Shown here piece by piece: positions 32,515-43,099 of a stretch of 64,000 bases of DNA. Each line of letters starts with the position of its first letter. The stretch's first letter is position 1. The position numbers and the translations under genes were made by a program. The notes beneath the pieces are model-generated. The model had not been told where the DNA came from. It made no database searches and worked only from the letters and a program-made list of their open reading frames with translations. Source of the stretch: Fimbriimonas sp. (GTDB lineage: Bacteria; Armatimonadota; Fimbriimonadia; Fimbriimonadales; Fimbriimonadaceae); NCBI GenBank assembly GCA_031292555.1, contig JARLGV010000051.1, positions 62,001-126,000 on the forward strand, in the 5' to 3' direction.

Positions 32515-33918
32515 CTAGATCTTCTTGGGCGCCGGCTTCGGGCCTCGGGGCAGCATCGTGTCGGCGCAGGCCAGGTTGTAGGACACCACGGCATGATTCG
32601 TGGACGCCTGCACCAGATACTCGGGGATCGCCTCCTCGTACCGGTCGAATTGGGTGTGCCACACGTGGCCATAGTTCTGCCGACCGGATTGGCGGCAGCT
32701 CAGGCCGGGGATGCCCACGTAGTTGAACGGCGCCTGGTCGCTCCCGCCGTCGTTCGCCATGTTCGATGAGACGTCGAACTTCTGCGGCATCTCTGGAAAC
32801 GCCTTGACAGTGGGCGCATAGGCTTGTTCGAGCATCGGCTTCATGACCGCGTACCCCCAGTAGCCGGACTGGTAGTTGCTGCCTTCGTCGTCGTTGAGGA
32901 CGGCGGAGATCTTGTCCCACTCCGCCTCGTGGTTCTTGACGTAGGCCAGCGAACCCAGCAGGCCCTGCTCTTCGCCGGACCACAGGATGAAGCGGATCGT
33001 CCGCTTCGGCTTGGCGTGGGCGGCGGATAGGATCCTCGCCGCTTCCAGGGCGGTGACCGTCCCGGTGCCGTTGTCGTTGGCCCCTTGCGAGCCGGGCGAA
33101 TTCCACGAATCGAGGTGTCCGCAGACGATGACTACCTCGTCCGGCTTCTCTGTCCCCTTGATCTCAGCCACGACGTTGTACTGGGGGATCGGCCCCTTGA
33201 ACCACTCGTTCTCCGCCTGAAATTCTAGGACGGTTTTGCGCCCGAACCCGACGTTGCGGGCGATGCGGTCGTAGTCCGGCCGGCTCACAACGATCTGAAC
33301 CTCGGTGGGCCGATTCTCGAAAGTCTTGTCCTTATAGGTTCCGTGAGACCACACGCGCTCGTCCTGCGAGCCATAGATCCGTCCCGCGATGCCGAGGTCG
33401 TCCAGCGCCTTCTTGATATCGGGATCCTCGACCTTTGTCGGGCCGCGCATCCCGGTCCCGGCATACTCGACGATCCAGGCGCCTTTGAGCTTGACCTTGT
33501 CCCGATCGAAATCAGCCATCGTCTTGGGCGCCATAACAGCTTCCGCCCGTACCAGGCCCTTCGTGCCCGGCATCCAGTTCATCGTCGTGAACGTGATATT
33601 CGACTCGAACGGCTCGACCATCCGGCCGACCTGATGGGCGCCGCGTTCGAAGCCGACCGGCACTTCTCCCCACTGTTCCAAATGAATATTGGTCAGCCCC
33701 CAAGTCCGGAACTTGCCCATCGCCCACCGCTGAGCCTTGGCGAGCTTAGGAGACCCGGTGACCCGGGGGCCAATATCGAGGCACAGCTCATGCAACCGGC
33801 TCATCACCTGGTTGTGATGCTTGCCCTGGTCAATTATGCGATCCAGCACCGCCGGATCCCCTTGAGCACGGGCGAGAGGAGCGAGAAGGAGGGTGAGAAG
33901 GAGAGGACTAGGTTTCAT
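32515..33918 (-). CDS. secreted M28 family metallopeptidase, copy 1
   Basis: 467 residues from ATG at 33918, chosen because it gives a clean signal peptide (MKPSPLLLTLLLAPLARAQG); the frame extends 37 codons upstream into a GC-rich repeat and that part is unlikely to be translated. Zinc ligands of the M28 fold are visible: GHLDSW, GANDNGTGT, WSGEEQG, NDDEG and VWHTQFD, giving the expected His/Asp/Glu-Glu/Asp/His set. A PA-type domain is probably inserted at about residues 130-210. It acts outside the cytoplasm as an aminopeptidase or carboxypeptidase. It is closely related to the next gene upstream. Confidence 0.9.
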   Translation of the reverse strand: MKPSPLLLTLLLAPLARAQGDPAVLDRIIDQGKHHNQVMSRLHELCLDIGPRVTGSPKLAKAQRWAMGKFRTWGLTNIHLEQWGEVPVGFERGAHQVGRMVEPFESNITFTTMNWMPGTKGLVRAEAVMAPKTMADFDRDKVKLKGAWIVEYAGTGMRGPTKVEDPDIKKALDDLGIAGRIYGSQDERVWSHGTYKDKTFENRPTEVQIVVSRPDYDRIARNVGFGRKTVLEFQAENEWFKGPIPQYNVVAEIKGTEKPDEVVIVCGHLDSWNSPGSQGANDNGTGTVTALEAARILSAAHAKPKRTIRFILWSGEEQGLLGSLAYVKNHEAEWDKISAVLNDDEGSNYQSGYWGYAVMKPMLEQAYAPTVKAFPEMPQKFDVSSNMANDGGSDQAPFNYVGIPGLSCRQSGRQNYGHVWHTQFDRYEEAIPEYLVQASTNHAVVSYNLACADTMLPRGPKPAPKKI

Positions 33919-33988
33919 TGGCGGGTCGAGGGGCAGAACGGAGGGTCGAGGGGAAGTTGGCGAGGGGAGGGAGTCGGACCCGAGTCGT

Positions 33989-34005
33989 GCGGGCCCACGG
34001 CCCGC
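33989..34005. other. GC-rich hairpin and repeat remnant between the two M28 genes
   Basis: GCGGGCC-CAC-GGCCCGC, a perfect 7-bp stem, lies in the 210-base gap. Nearby at 34065-34110 are CCTCCGAGGGAGAGG and CGGGAGAGGGGGAGAG, related to the CTCTCCCTCCG palindromic family elsewhere in the window. It may end the upstream M28 transcript. Confidence 0.45.
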
Positions 34006-34128
34006 CACCAACCGGGCCAGTCGGAGCACCTCAACGCGCGAAAAGATGAATATAACGTCAAGCCTCCGAGGGAGAGGTCGGTGAGCTTGCGAACCGGGAG
34101 AGGGGGAGAGAGCATCATCAAGAGAAAC

Positions 34129-35646
34129 CTAGTTCACCGGTTTGGGTTCTCGGGGGAGGAGGGTTTCGGCGCAGGCCAGGTTGTAGGACACGACAGCGTG
34201 GTTCGTGCCGGACTGGACCAGGTACTCGGGGATCGTCGTTTCGAAGCGATCATGCTGAGTGTGGTGCACGAACGTGTAATCCAGTTTGCCTGTTTCCTTG
34301 GTGAAGAAGCCGGGGACGCCGACGGCGTTGAACGGGGCGTGATCACTGCCTCCGCCTCGGGGCATCCGGGTGCTGCTCAGCACGGAGATCGTCTCGGGAA
34401 GATCCTGGAACGCCTTGGCCATGGGCTGAATCGCCTCCTCCATCATCGCCTTCATCTGCGGCAGGACGCTGTAGCCGCCCTGGTAGTTGCCGCCGCCGTC
34501 GTCGACCAATACAGCGCTGATCTTGTCCAACTCGTCCTTGTGCATCTTCACGTAGTTCGTCGAGCCGAAGATCCCTTGCTCCTCGCCGGACCACAGGATA
34601 ATCCGGATCGTGCGCTTGGGCTTGGCATGGGCTGCGCAAAGAATCCGCGCGCACTCCATCGCGGTCATGGCGCCCACGCCGTTGTCCTGGGCGCCCTGGG
34701 AACCGGGGCCGTTCCACGAGTCGAAGTGGCCGCTTACAATTACCATCTCATCAGGCTTCTCCGTCCCTTTGATGTCCGCGATCACGTTGTAGCAGGGAAC
34801 CGGTCCCTTGAACCATCGATTCTCGGCATCGATCTCGACCACCACCTTGCGCTTGAACTCCAGGTTGCGGGCCAATCGCTCGTAGTCCGACCGGCGGACG
34901 GTCACCTGGACCGTGCCAGGATGTTTCTCGAAGGTCACCGAGTTCCAACGGGGACCGCTCGTGACCACCAGTTCGTTACGCGACCCGGCGATCCGGCCTG
35001 CAATTCCGATCTTGTCCAGCGCGTCCAAAACGTCGCGGTCGACGCTCGACTGCCCTATTGCGCCGCCGCCTTGGCCACGACGGCCGCTGGCGGGAGCCCC
35101 ACCGGAGGGCGCCGCCTGCCGAATTGCCATCGTGCCGGGCGAACCGGGAACGGGCGCCGTGCCGCCCGGCGGGGGCATCAGAACCCACCTGCCCTTGAAT
35201 TCCTGTTCGTGCCCTTTCAACATATCCATCGTCAGGGGTACGGCCACGACCTCGGCGCGGACAAGACCGTTCGTGCCGTTGGACCATGCGGGGGTCGTGA
35301 ACTCCATGTCCGACTCGAACGGCTCGACCATGCGCGCAACCTGATTCGGCCCTCGGTCGAAACCGACCGGGAAGGTTCCCCACTGCTCCAGATGAACGTT
35401 AGTGCATCCGAACTTCTTGAATTGGCTCACCGCCCACTTCTGAGCCTTCAACAACTCGGGAGAACTCGTCAGTCGAGCGCCGATGTCGAAGCACAAGTAG
35501 TGGAATCGATCGACGATCTGGCTATGGTTCTTGCCCTGGTCCACAATCCGAGACAACGTGTCGGGGTCGCCTTGGGCTTGAGCAACTAAACAAGCGGGAA
35601 GAAGCGCCGATAGAACGGCCAGTCTATAGGTACACGAGAATTTCAT
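34129..35646 (-). CDS. secreted M28 family metallopeptidase, copy 2
   Basis: 505 residues from ATG at 35646, with GAGG 9 bases upstream. Signal peptide MKFSCTYRLAVLSALLPACLVAQAQ. Metal-binding motifs: GHFDSWNGPGSQ, GAQDNGVGA, WSGEEQGIFG, VDDGGG and VHHTQHD. It shares long stretches with the downstream copy (EQWG..PVGF.RG, NHAVVSYNLACA). An extra Gly/Pro/Ala-rich insert (about residues 160-205: PPPGGTAPVPGSPG, SGGAPASGRRGQGGG) is absent from copy 1 and looks like a flexible loop or linker. It is divergent from a TrmB-type regulator, which may control it. Confidence 0.9.
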   Translation of the reverse strand: MKFSCTYRLAVLSALLPACLVAQAQGDPDTLSRIVDQGKNHSQIVDRFHYLCFDIGARLTSSPELLKAQKWAVSQFKKFGCTNVHLEQWGTFPVGFDRGPNQVARMVEPFESDMEFTTPAWSNGTNGLVRAEVVAVPLTMDMLKGHEQEFKGRWVLMPPPGGTAPVPGSPGTMAIRQAAPSGGAPASGRRGQGGGAIGQSSVDRDVLDALDKIGIAGRIAGSRNELVVTSGPRWNSVTFEKHPGTVQVTVRRSDYERLARNLEFKRKVVVEIDAENRWFKGPVPCYNVIADIKGTEKPDEMVIVSGHFDSWNGPGSQGAQDNGVGAMTAMECARILCAAHAKPKRTIRIILWSGEEQGIFGSTNYVKMHKDELDKISAVLVDDGGGNYQGGYSVLPQMKAMMEEAIQPMAKAFQDLPETISVLSSTRMPRGGGSDHAPFNAVGVPGFFTKETGKLDYTFVHHTQHDRFETTIPEYLVQSGTNHAVVSYNLACAETLLPREPKPVN

Positions 35647-35792
35647 ATCCAATAACCTCGGGTCTGGTCAACGCCGGTCATAGCGTTATACACCTTGGAG
35701 GCGGCTTTGCCCACCCCACATGTTGACGTTCGTCGGCATTCCTCCCCCACAGGTCGCATCCAAGCCACGAATAGGCTTAAAATGGTCGCAAG

Positions 35793-36605
35793 ATGGCCGT
35801 CCGAGAAAGTGTCAAGGCGCTAGCAGACTTAGGGTTCACGAACCTGGAGGCGGAGATTTATGCCTTTCTCCTGCAGGAGTCTCCGGCAACCGGTTACCGA
35901 GTGGCGCAATCGATCGGAAAGCCGGCCGCAAATACCTATAAGGCCATCCAGACGCTGGAGCAGAAGGGCGCGGTAATTGTGGAGGACGGCACGTCCCGAA
36001 TGTGTCGGGCCATTTCCCCGGACGAATTGCTGTCCCGGCTGGGGCGCGAATTCGAGCTCAAGCGAACGAGCGCGCATCAGAGCCTCAGTTCGCTCAACCA
36101 CCTGACGCCCGACGAGCGGATCTATCAGGTGCGGTCGCGCGACCAGATTCTGCAGCGGGTGCGCGAGATGCTGGGTGAGGCCAAGCAGGTGGTCTTGGCT
36201 ATCGTCGACGGTTCGATGATCCACATGTTTGCGGATGACTTCCTAGCCGCCGCCGCAAAGGGCGTGGACGTCGCCGTGATCTCCGATCAATCGGCGCGCA
36301 TCGAAGGGGTTGAGTTGGTGATCGAGTCCAAAGAGTCGTTGGCCAAAACGACTCTGCAGATCGTCGTCGACGGCGAGCAGACGCTGGTCGCCCATTTCGA
36401 CAGTACGGGCGCTCTATCGAGCGCCATCTGGAGCCGGAACCCGATGCTTGCGGTCACCCACCACGACGGCCTGGCCAACCGAATCTGCCTTTCAAATCTC
36501 GCGTCGCGCATCGAGGAAGGCGCGGGGCCCAAACGGATCGCCCGCACTTTGGCGTCGCTACGGCACGCTTCGACGACGGCCGGCTTTGCGCGCTTGAAGG
36601 GCTAG
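35793..36605 (+). CDS. TrmB-family transcriptional regulator
   Basis: 270 residues. The N-terminal 80 residues are a TrmB-type winged helix: ALADLGFTNLEAEIYAFLL, then GYRVAQSIGKPAANTYKAIQTLEQKGAV. The remainder (about 110-225) resembles the phospholipase-D-like effector part seen in TrmB relatives (VRSRDQILQRVREML, VVLAIVDGSMIHMF, GVDVAVISD). It probably binds DNA and senses a sugar or other ligand; the ligand is unknown. TAAAAT lies about 10 bases before the ATG, suggesting a leaderless mRNA. It is divergently arranged with the M28 gene at 35646, a natural candidate target. Confidence 0.83.
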   Translation: MAVRESVKALADLGFTNLEAEIYAFLLQESPATGYRVAQSIGKPAANTYKAIQTLEQKGAVIVEDGTSRMCRAISPDELLSRLGREFELKRTSAHQSLSSLNHLTPDERIYQVRSRDQILQRVREMLGEAKQVVLAIVDGSMIHMFADDFLAAAAKGVDVAVISDQSARIEGVELVIESKESLAKTTLQIVVDGEQTLVAHFDSTGALSSAIWSRNPMLAVTHHDGLANRICLSNLASRIEEGAGPKRIARTLASLRHASTTAGFARLKG

Positions 36606-36620
36606 GTCTCAAGCCAAGCC

Positions 36621-39287
36621 TCAGGGCATCGATTCGGCTCCGATCTCCGCCATCGGCAACCCGTAATCGCTCGGGTCCGGGAAGAAACGGGCAACTACCC
36701 GTCGGAGCTTGTCCTCGGAGATCGGTTTCGATACGAAGTCGTCCATCCCCGCCTCAAGGCATGCTTCCCGGTCACTCGTGAACGAACTGGCGGTCATGGC
36801 GATCACCGGAATCCGGTTCGCGCCCCCAATCTTCCGCTTGCGAATCTCGCGCGTCGACTCGTAGCCGTCCATCACCGGCATTTGGCAGTCCATGAAGACG
36901 AGATCGTAAGTTCCGGTAGACAGCTTGTCCACTGCCTGCCTTCCGTTTTGGGCAACGTCTACGATCATCCCCAGCCGGCTCAGAATTCGGGTTGCCACCA
37001 ACTGATTCACCTCGTTGTCCTCGGCGAGGAGCACATGCAGCATTCTCGCCGCCAGCGGCATTTCGCTGACTTTGATCGCAGGAGCCGGCTTGGGTCCCGA
37101 CAGCGCGTCGGCGATGACTCGATGCACATGGCCGCGACGGGCCGGCTTGAGCAGTACGTATGCCCCTTGGCAGGAGTGAGCGATCGCCAGAGCTTCGGAT
37201 TTGCCGATCATGCTCAAAAACAGCACCGGAAGTTCGTCGCCCCACCACGACCGAAGGTCGTTGAGCTTGCCGAACGCGTCCTTCACGTGGTCCAGATCGA
37301 TCACGATCAGGTCCGGCCTCACCGAACCACGGCCCAGATCGAAAGCCTCGCTTACCTTGATTCCACATTCATTGAAAAGGGGTTCCAGCACCGCCCTCAC
37401 CGTGGGGATCACGCCGACGATCCATGCCGCCTTCCCGACGTTTTGGGCGATCGGGCTTTGCCGGGCGCGAGCGCCGACCTCCATGTCGAGTTCGACCCAG
37501 AAAGTGCTCCCAACGCCGAGTTCGCTTTCCAGTCCGATGTCTCCGCGCATCGCGTCGACGAGGCCGCTGCAGATCGCCAGCCCCAAGCCGGTGCCCCCGT
37601 AGATCCGGCGAATCGTTCCGTCTGCTTGAGTGAAGCTGTCGAAGATCGCCCTGTGACGGTCGCGGGGAATCCCGATTCCGGAGTCGCAGACCTCCATCCG
37701 GATGCGCGCCATGTGCGCCCCCGGATCGCTCAAAGATCGCACCCTAACGACGATTTCGCCCTTGTCGGTGAACTTGATCGCATTCCCTACCAAGTTCGTG
37801 AGAATCTGGCGTACGCGTCCCTCGTCGCCGATGACGGAGGAAGGCGTACCCGGTTCCGCGATCGCATTCAACTCGACGTTCTTTACGTGGGCCCTTGCGG
37901 CAAGGGCGGCGGTGACGTCTTCGCACGTCTGGACGAGGTCGAAGTCCTTTGCGTCGAGCGTCACTTTGCCCTGCTCGACTTCGGACATGTCGAGCACGTT
38001 GCCGACCAGGCTCAGAAGCGCATCGCCCGAAACCCTGATCAGGTCCGCGTATTCCCTTTGCTCGGTCGTGAGTTCGGTTTCGAGCAGGATGGAGACCATG
38101 CCGAGCACCCCGTTCAGGGGAGTACGGATCTCGTGGCTGATATTGCCGATGAACTCAGTCTTCGCCCGGTTGGCGTTTTCGGCCTGCAACTTGGCCTCGC
38201 GTAGCAATTCGGACTCACGCCGGGCGAACTCGGATTCCTGGCGAATGAGAGCGTTGCGAATGCCGGTGTCGATATCGGAGCGCAACGTCGCCTCCATCAC
38301 GTCGTAGGATTCGTCAAGCTCCTCGATCGCCCGGTCGAGGTCGCCGAGTTCGCGGTAGGTTCGCGCTAAGTGGCGTCCAACGGTGCGCACGACGTTACGC
38401 ACGCCAAGGGCTTGGCCGGCGCTCTTGGCCCGATGGAAGCAGTCCAGCGCCCGCTCGGTCTTGCCTTGCTGAGCGTAGGCTACACCCAACTCTTCCATGA
38501 GGGTGGCGATCAATGCGGGATCGCGCCCCGTGTCTCCGATGATCTTCTCGACCTGGCCGACAATCTCCAAGACCTCCTCGAAGCTGCAGGTAGGCGACAT
38601 CGCCACCGCGCGGTTGGCAAGCAGGTAGGCGTTCGGGTGTTCGGGGGAGATCGCGTTTTGGATTTCGATTCCGCGATCCAGGCAGGGAATCGCCTCCTCA
38701 TACCGCCCCAGGTCGTTCAGACTGGCGCCGAGATTGCTCAGCAACGTGACTTTTCGACGATCCGGAATGCAGTCGGAGAAATGGTCGATCGCCCTCTGCA
38801 GATCTTTGAACGCCTCTTCGGCCATCCTCAGGCGACCGTAACACGCGGCCCGGGAGATCAGGACGTCGGCGACCTCGGTTCGGTATCCCGCCTCGAGTCC
38901 GATCGCTTCTGCATGGCCGAGTAGGTCGAAACAACTCGTCGGGTCGCCCGCGTCGACCAGGCTGATGCTCATCGAGCACAAGACGCGGACCTTTTCCTGA
39001 GTAAAGCCCATGCGATTGCAGATCTCGAGCGCGACTTCGCCCTGCTCGATCGCCTCGCGAGATCGCTGCGAGTCACGGTAGAGATAGACCAGGTTTCGCC
39101 GGAAGACCACCTGGGCCAAGGCATCGCCGAAGCTCTCCGCCACGTGGATCGCGTCGAGGTTCTGAGACTCCGCCTCGGTGATCGACTCGTTGGCCAAATT
39201 CCGAAGCAGTTCCCCGAACTGGTACGTTTCCGATTCGTCTCCGACCCACGACGGTCGTGTATCGGCGGCAACCGACCGGCTATTCAT
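36621..39287 (-). CDS. cytoplasmic hybrid histidine kinase with N-terminal TPR sensor and two receiver domains
   Basis: 888 residues from ATG at 39287. There are no membrane segments. Residues 1-340 are TPR-like helices ([49 protein letters not shown]). A coiled coil leads to HisKA with SHEIRTPL (His385), then a HATPase domain with [14 protein letters not shown] and [10 protein letters not shown] degenerate receiver-like domain follows (about 620-740), then a full receiver (about 755-875; [20 protein letters not shown] with Asp800, MTASSF, KPI). It should autophosphorylate and relay; the output regulator is not adjacent. TPRs suggest sensing through protein contacts. Confidence 0.93.
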   Translation of the reverse strand: MNSRSVAADTRPSWVGDESETYQFGELLRNLANESITEAESQNLDAIHVAESFGDALAQVVFRRNLVYLYRDSQRSREAIEQGEVALEICNRMGFTQEKVRVLCSMSISLVDAGDPTSCFDLLGHAEAIGLEAGYRTEVADVLISRAACYGRLRMAEEAFKDLQRAIDHFSDCIPDRRKVTLLSNLGASLNDLGRYEEAIPCLDRGIEIQNAISPEHPNAYLLANRAVAMSPTCSFEEVLEIVGQVEKIIGDTGRDPALIATLMEELGVAYAQQGKTERALDCFHRAKSAGQALGVRNVVRTVGRHLARTYRELGDLDRAIEELDESYDVMEATLRSDIDTGIRNALIRQESEFARRESELLREAKLQAENANRAKTEFIGNISHEIRTPLNGVLGMVSILLETELTTEQREYADLIRVSGDALLSLVGNVLDMSEVEQGKVTLDAKDFDLVQTCEDVTAALAARAHVKNVELNAIAEPGTPSSVIGDEGRVRQILTNLVGNAIKFTDKGEIVVRVRSLSDPGAHMARIRMEVCDSGIGIPRDRHRAIFDSFTQADGTIRRIYGGTGLGLAICSGLVDAMRGDIGLESELGVGSTFWVELDMEVGARARQSPIAQNVGKAAWIVGVIPTVRAVLEPLFNECGIKVSEAFDLGRGSVRPDLIVIDLDHVKDAFGKLNDLRSWWGDELPVLFLSMIGKSEALAIAHSCQGAYVLLKPARRGHVHRVIADALSGPKPAPAIKVSEMPLAARMLHVLLAEDNEVNQLVATRILSRLGMIVDVAQNGRQAVDKLSTGTYDLVFMDCQMPVMDGYESTREIRKRKIGGANRIPVIAMTASSFTSDREACLEAGMDDFVSKPISEDKLRRVVARFFPDPSDYGLPMAEIGAESMP

Positions 39288-39432
39288 AACTTGCAATCCC
39301 CGTATTGCATGTGTCCTTATTTAGCTACGCAGGAGAACGCGTTCTGTTTCCCCAGTATTTATAAGGATACAACGGATCGGGGGTGCGGGGTGCGGGGGAT
39401 GGCGAGCACTGCATGCGGCTCATGTAAACCCA
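39288..39432. other. upstream region of the hybrid kinase
   Basis: Gene-free. It contains a stretch GGGGGTGCGGGGTGCGGGGG near 39378-39399 and runs into the 244-bp tandem repeat. No promoter recognised. Confidence 0.35.
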
Positions 39433-39948
39433 CGAGTGGGCACGGAGCTGGCACTCGCGTTCTCTCGCCTTCCGCAAGAGGGAGTTCCCGTAGATCGCCG
39501 ACGAAATCAGAAGTCCTTGTTTGTATTCCGCCTCGTACAAGGCGCCGACTTACCGAAGACAGACGTTTGAGAGGAACACTGAGCCAGGGGCGCATTTACG
39601 AAGGCCTCCCTCACCCCACCCTCTCCCTCCGAGGACGGAAGGAGAGGGAGCGCATCGCACGGCCTAAGCGAAACTGCGAGTGGGCACGGAACTGGCACTC
39701 GCGTTCCCTCGCCTTCCGCAAGAGGGAGTTCCCGTAGATCGCCGACGAAATCGGAAGTCCTTGTTTGTATTCCGCCTCGTACAAGGCGCCGACTTACCGA
39801 AGACAGACGTTTGAGAGGAACACTGAGCCAGGGGCGCGTTTACGAAGGCCTCCCTCACCCCACCCTCTCCCTCCGAGGACGGAAGGAGAGGGAGCGCATC
39901 GCACGGCCTAAGCGAAACTGCGAGCTGGCACGGAGCTGGTACTCGCGC
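39433..39948. repeat. 244-bp tandem repeat, two copies plus a partial third
   Basis: Copy 1 spans 39433-39676, copy 2 39677-39920, and a partial copy starts at 39921 with diverged sequence. The copies differ at only a handful of bases (for example GGAGCTGG/GGAACTGG, CAGAAG/CGGAAG, GCGCAT/GCGCGT). Each contains a palindrome CCCTCTCCCTCCG-AGGA-CGGAAGGAGAGGG (39619-39648 and 39863-39892). CTCGCGC repeats follow at 39943-39965. Open frames here are artefacts of the repeat. It lies between the kinase and enolase genes. Confidence 0.92.
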
Positions 39949-39969
39949 CTCGCGCCTCGCGCCCCGCGT

Positions 39970-41633
<1,664 letters not shown>

Positions 41634-42245
41634 TCAGGAAATAGGGTGGCCGGTTGGCGCGTCCCAAACCCGATCCGCCAATTGCCACCGCGATCGGACG
41701 GCAGCCACCAACAGCTTGATCGCCTCATCGATTCCGGTCCGCGAGGTCGGCAGCACCATATCGTATTGAATCGGGTCGTTCCAGTCGACGTCGAAGAATC
41801 GACGGTGGAACGCGGCACGATCCCGGTCGCTCTCCCTGATGATCTCGCGCGCCCGTCGCTCGGTGACCCACCGAATTTCCATGACCCGTTTCAGCCGGAA
41901 CGGCAGATCGGCGATCAGTCGTACATGCAACGCGTCCCGATCTCTGAGAAAGAACCCGGCGCCTCGGCCGACGAGGACGACTTCACCTGACTTGGCATAT
42001 GACTCGCAGATGCTCTTGAGGGCGGAGAAATACCTCTCGACATCGCGCGACTGCGTCCACGACTCGATCATGCTGGGTGCGTGCTCGTCGAAGTGAGTGA
42101 TCTCCGGAAGCGTCACGCCGGTCTCTTCGACCTGTCGGTCGAGGATCTGGCGGTCGATGCACTGCCAGCCCAACTCATTGGCCACTGCCGACGCGATCGT
42201 AGTCTCGCCGGCTCCGATCTGACGGCAAACACAAAGAATGCCCAT
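41634..42245 (-). CDS. cytidylate kinase-like family protein
   Basis: 203 residues. Start ATG at 42245 with AGGAGG at 5-base spacing. The N-terminus MGILCVCRQIGAGETTIASAVANELGWQCIDRQIL is the pattern of cytidylate-kinase-like P-loop proteins, in which the phosphate loop is a relaxed GxGxT/S type (here IGAGETT). VVLVGRGAGFFL and HVRLIADLPFRLKRVM follow as expected. Whether it phosphorylates CMP is doubtful; members of this family are often found beside transport or stress genes. It is the third gene after the fluoride riboswitch, 21 bases downstream of the DUF190 gene. Confidence 0.85.
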   Translation of the reverse strand: MGILCVCRQIGAGETTIASAVANELGWQCIDRQILDRQVEETGVTLPEITHFDEHAPSMIESWTQSRDVERYFSALKSICESYAKSGEVVLVGRGAGFFLRDRDALHVRLIADLPFRLKRVMEIRWVTERRAREIIRESDRDRAAFHRRFFDVDWNDPIQYDMVLPTSRTGIDEAIKLLVAAVRSRWQLADRVWDAPTGHPIS

Positions 42246-42266
42246 CTTGCCTCCTAACTATTGGAC

Positions 42267-42608
42267 CTATTCCGAACTCGAATGGATGTATCTTTCGACG
42301 TTTACATCCCACGTGACCACCAAGCCCTCTTGAACCATCTCGTGGAGCTGCTCCAGGAACAGGTCGATCCGGGCCGGTTGGTCGAATATCTGAACCACGA
42401 CCGGCAAGTCTTCCGATAGTCGCAAAATCGCGGCGCTGTGAATGCGGCTGTTCGCGCCGAACCCCATCATGCCTCGGGTAGCGGTCGCGCCCGCGAGGCC
42501 CATCTCTCGCGCCCTCTCGACGATTGCAGCGTAGAGGGGTTTCCCGTGCCATCGGTCGGTTTCACTCACGTACACGGCAATCGCCTTTGCCTTCCCCTCG
42601 ATATTCAT
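42267..42608 (-). CDS. DUF190 family protein
   Basis: 113 residues from ATG at 42608, overlapping the crcB stop as ATGA and preceded by GGAGGCAGG, so translation is coupled. The DUF190 pattern is plain: AIAVYVSETDRWHGKPLYAAIVERAREMGLAGATATRG, GFGANSRIHSAAILRLSEDLPVVVQIFD (shown in part) and a C-terminal amphipathic stretch. It is a PII-like ferredoxin-fold protein. DUF190 genes are frequent neighbours of crcB, and a role in modulating fluoride export is suspected but not established. Confidence 0.92.
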   Translation of the reverse strand: MNIEGKAKAIAVYVSETDRWHGKPLYAAIVERAREMGLAGATATRGMMGFGANSRIHSAAILRLSEDLPVVVQIFDQPARIDLFLEQLHEMVQEGLVVTWDVNVERYIHSSSE

Positions 42609-43000
42609 ATCCTGCCTCCAACGAGCAGACGGGCAATCACCAGTCCGATCCAAGCTCCGAACACCGTGAACACGGCGGAACCCTCGATGTAGAAGAACGC
42701 CCGCCCATATTCCCGGTCTGCCACCATCCGAAGCGCCTCATAGGCAAAGCTCGAAAACGTCGTGTAGCCGCCGAGGATCCCAATCGCCCCAAAGAGACGC
42801 CAATTCGGATTCCAGTTCTGCCCTTCGATCAAGCCAAGCAGGAGCCCGATGATCATCGAGCCGGAAACATTGATGAACATCGTCTGCCACGGAAACGTAC
42901 TGCCCAGCCGACTTTGAATTAAACCGCCCAGCCAGTATCGGACATTCGCTCCGATAAACCCGCCGCCGCCTACAAGAAGAATCTTCGATACCGAGTCCAT
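42605..43000 (-). CDS. crcB: fluoride-specific ion channel CrcB/Fluc
   Basis: 131 residues from ATG at 43000 (a GTG at 43006 is possible); GGGAAG is the ribosome binding site. Four membrane helices. Family signatures: GGFIGANVRYWLG, FINVSGSMIIGLLLG (the conserved Asn) and ILGGYTTFSSFAYE (the TTFSSF track that lines the pore). It forms a dual-topology homodimer that lets fluoride leave the cell passively. It is directly preceded by a fluoride riboswitch and translationally coupled to DUF190. Confidence 0.96.
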   Translation of the reverse strand: MDSVSKILLVGGGGFIGANVRYWLGGLIQSRLGSTFPWQTMFINVSGSMIIGLLLGLIEGQNWNPNWRLFGAIGILGGYTTFSSFAYEALRMVADREYGRAFFYIEGSAVFTVFGAWIGLVIARLLVGGRI

Positions 43001-43010
43001 ATCCACTTCC

Positions 43011-43072
43011 CTGTAGGAGTCATCAGCCCCGTGTTATTAAGGCGGTTCGTTGACCGGGCGAACTCCATGCCC
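43011..43072 (-). promoter_or_regulatory. fluoride riboswitch (crcB motif)
   Basis: On the minus strand the leader reads GGGCATGGAGTTCGCCC, then AACGAACCGCC, and ends GGCTGATGACTCCTAC, 11 bases before the crcB start. These are the conserved blocks of the fluoride riboswitch: the GGGC/GCCC helix, the pseudoknot between GGAGT of the first loop and ACTCC at the end, and the invariant CTGATG. Binding of Mg2+-fluoride stabilises the pseudoknot and switches crcB on. The ACTCCTACAGGG end adjoins the ribosome binding site, so control may act at translation; no long U-tract is visible for a terminator. Confidence 0.93.
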
Positions 43073-43099
43073 AAGTTCATTCTACTGCCGGGGCGCCGG

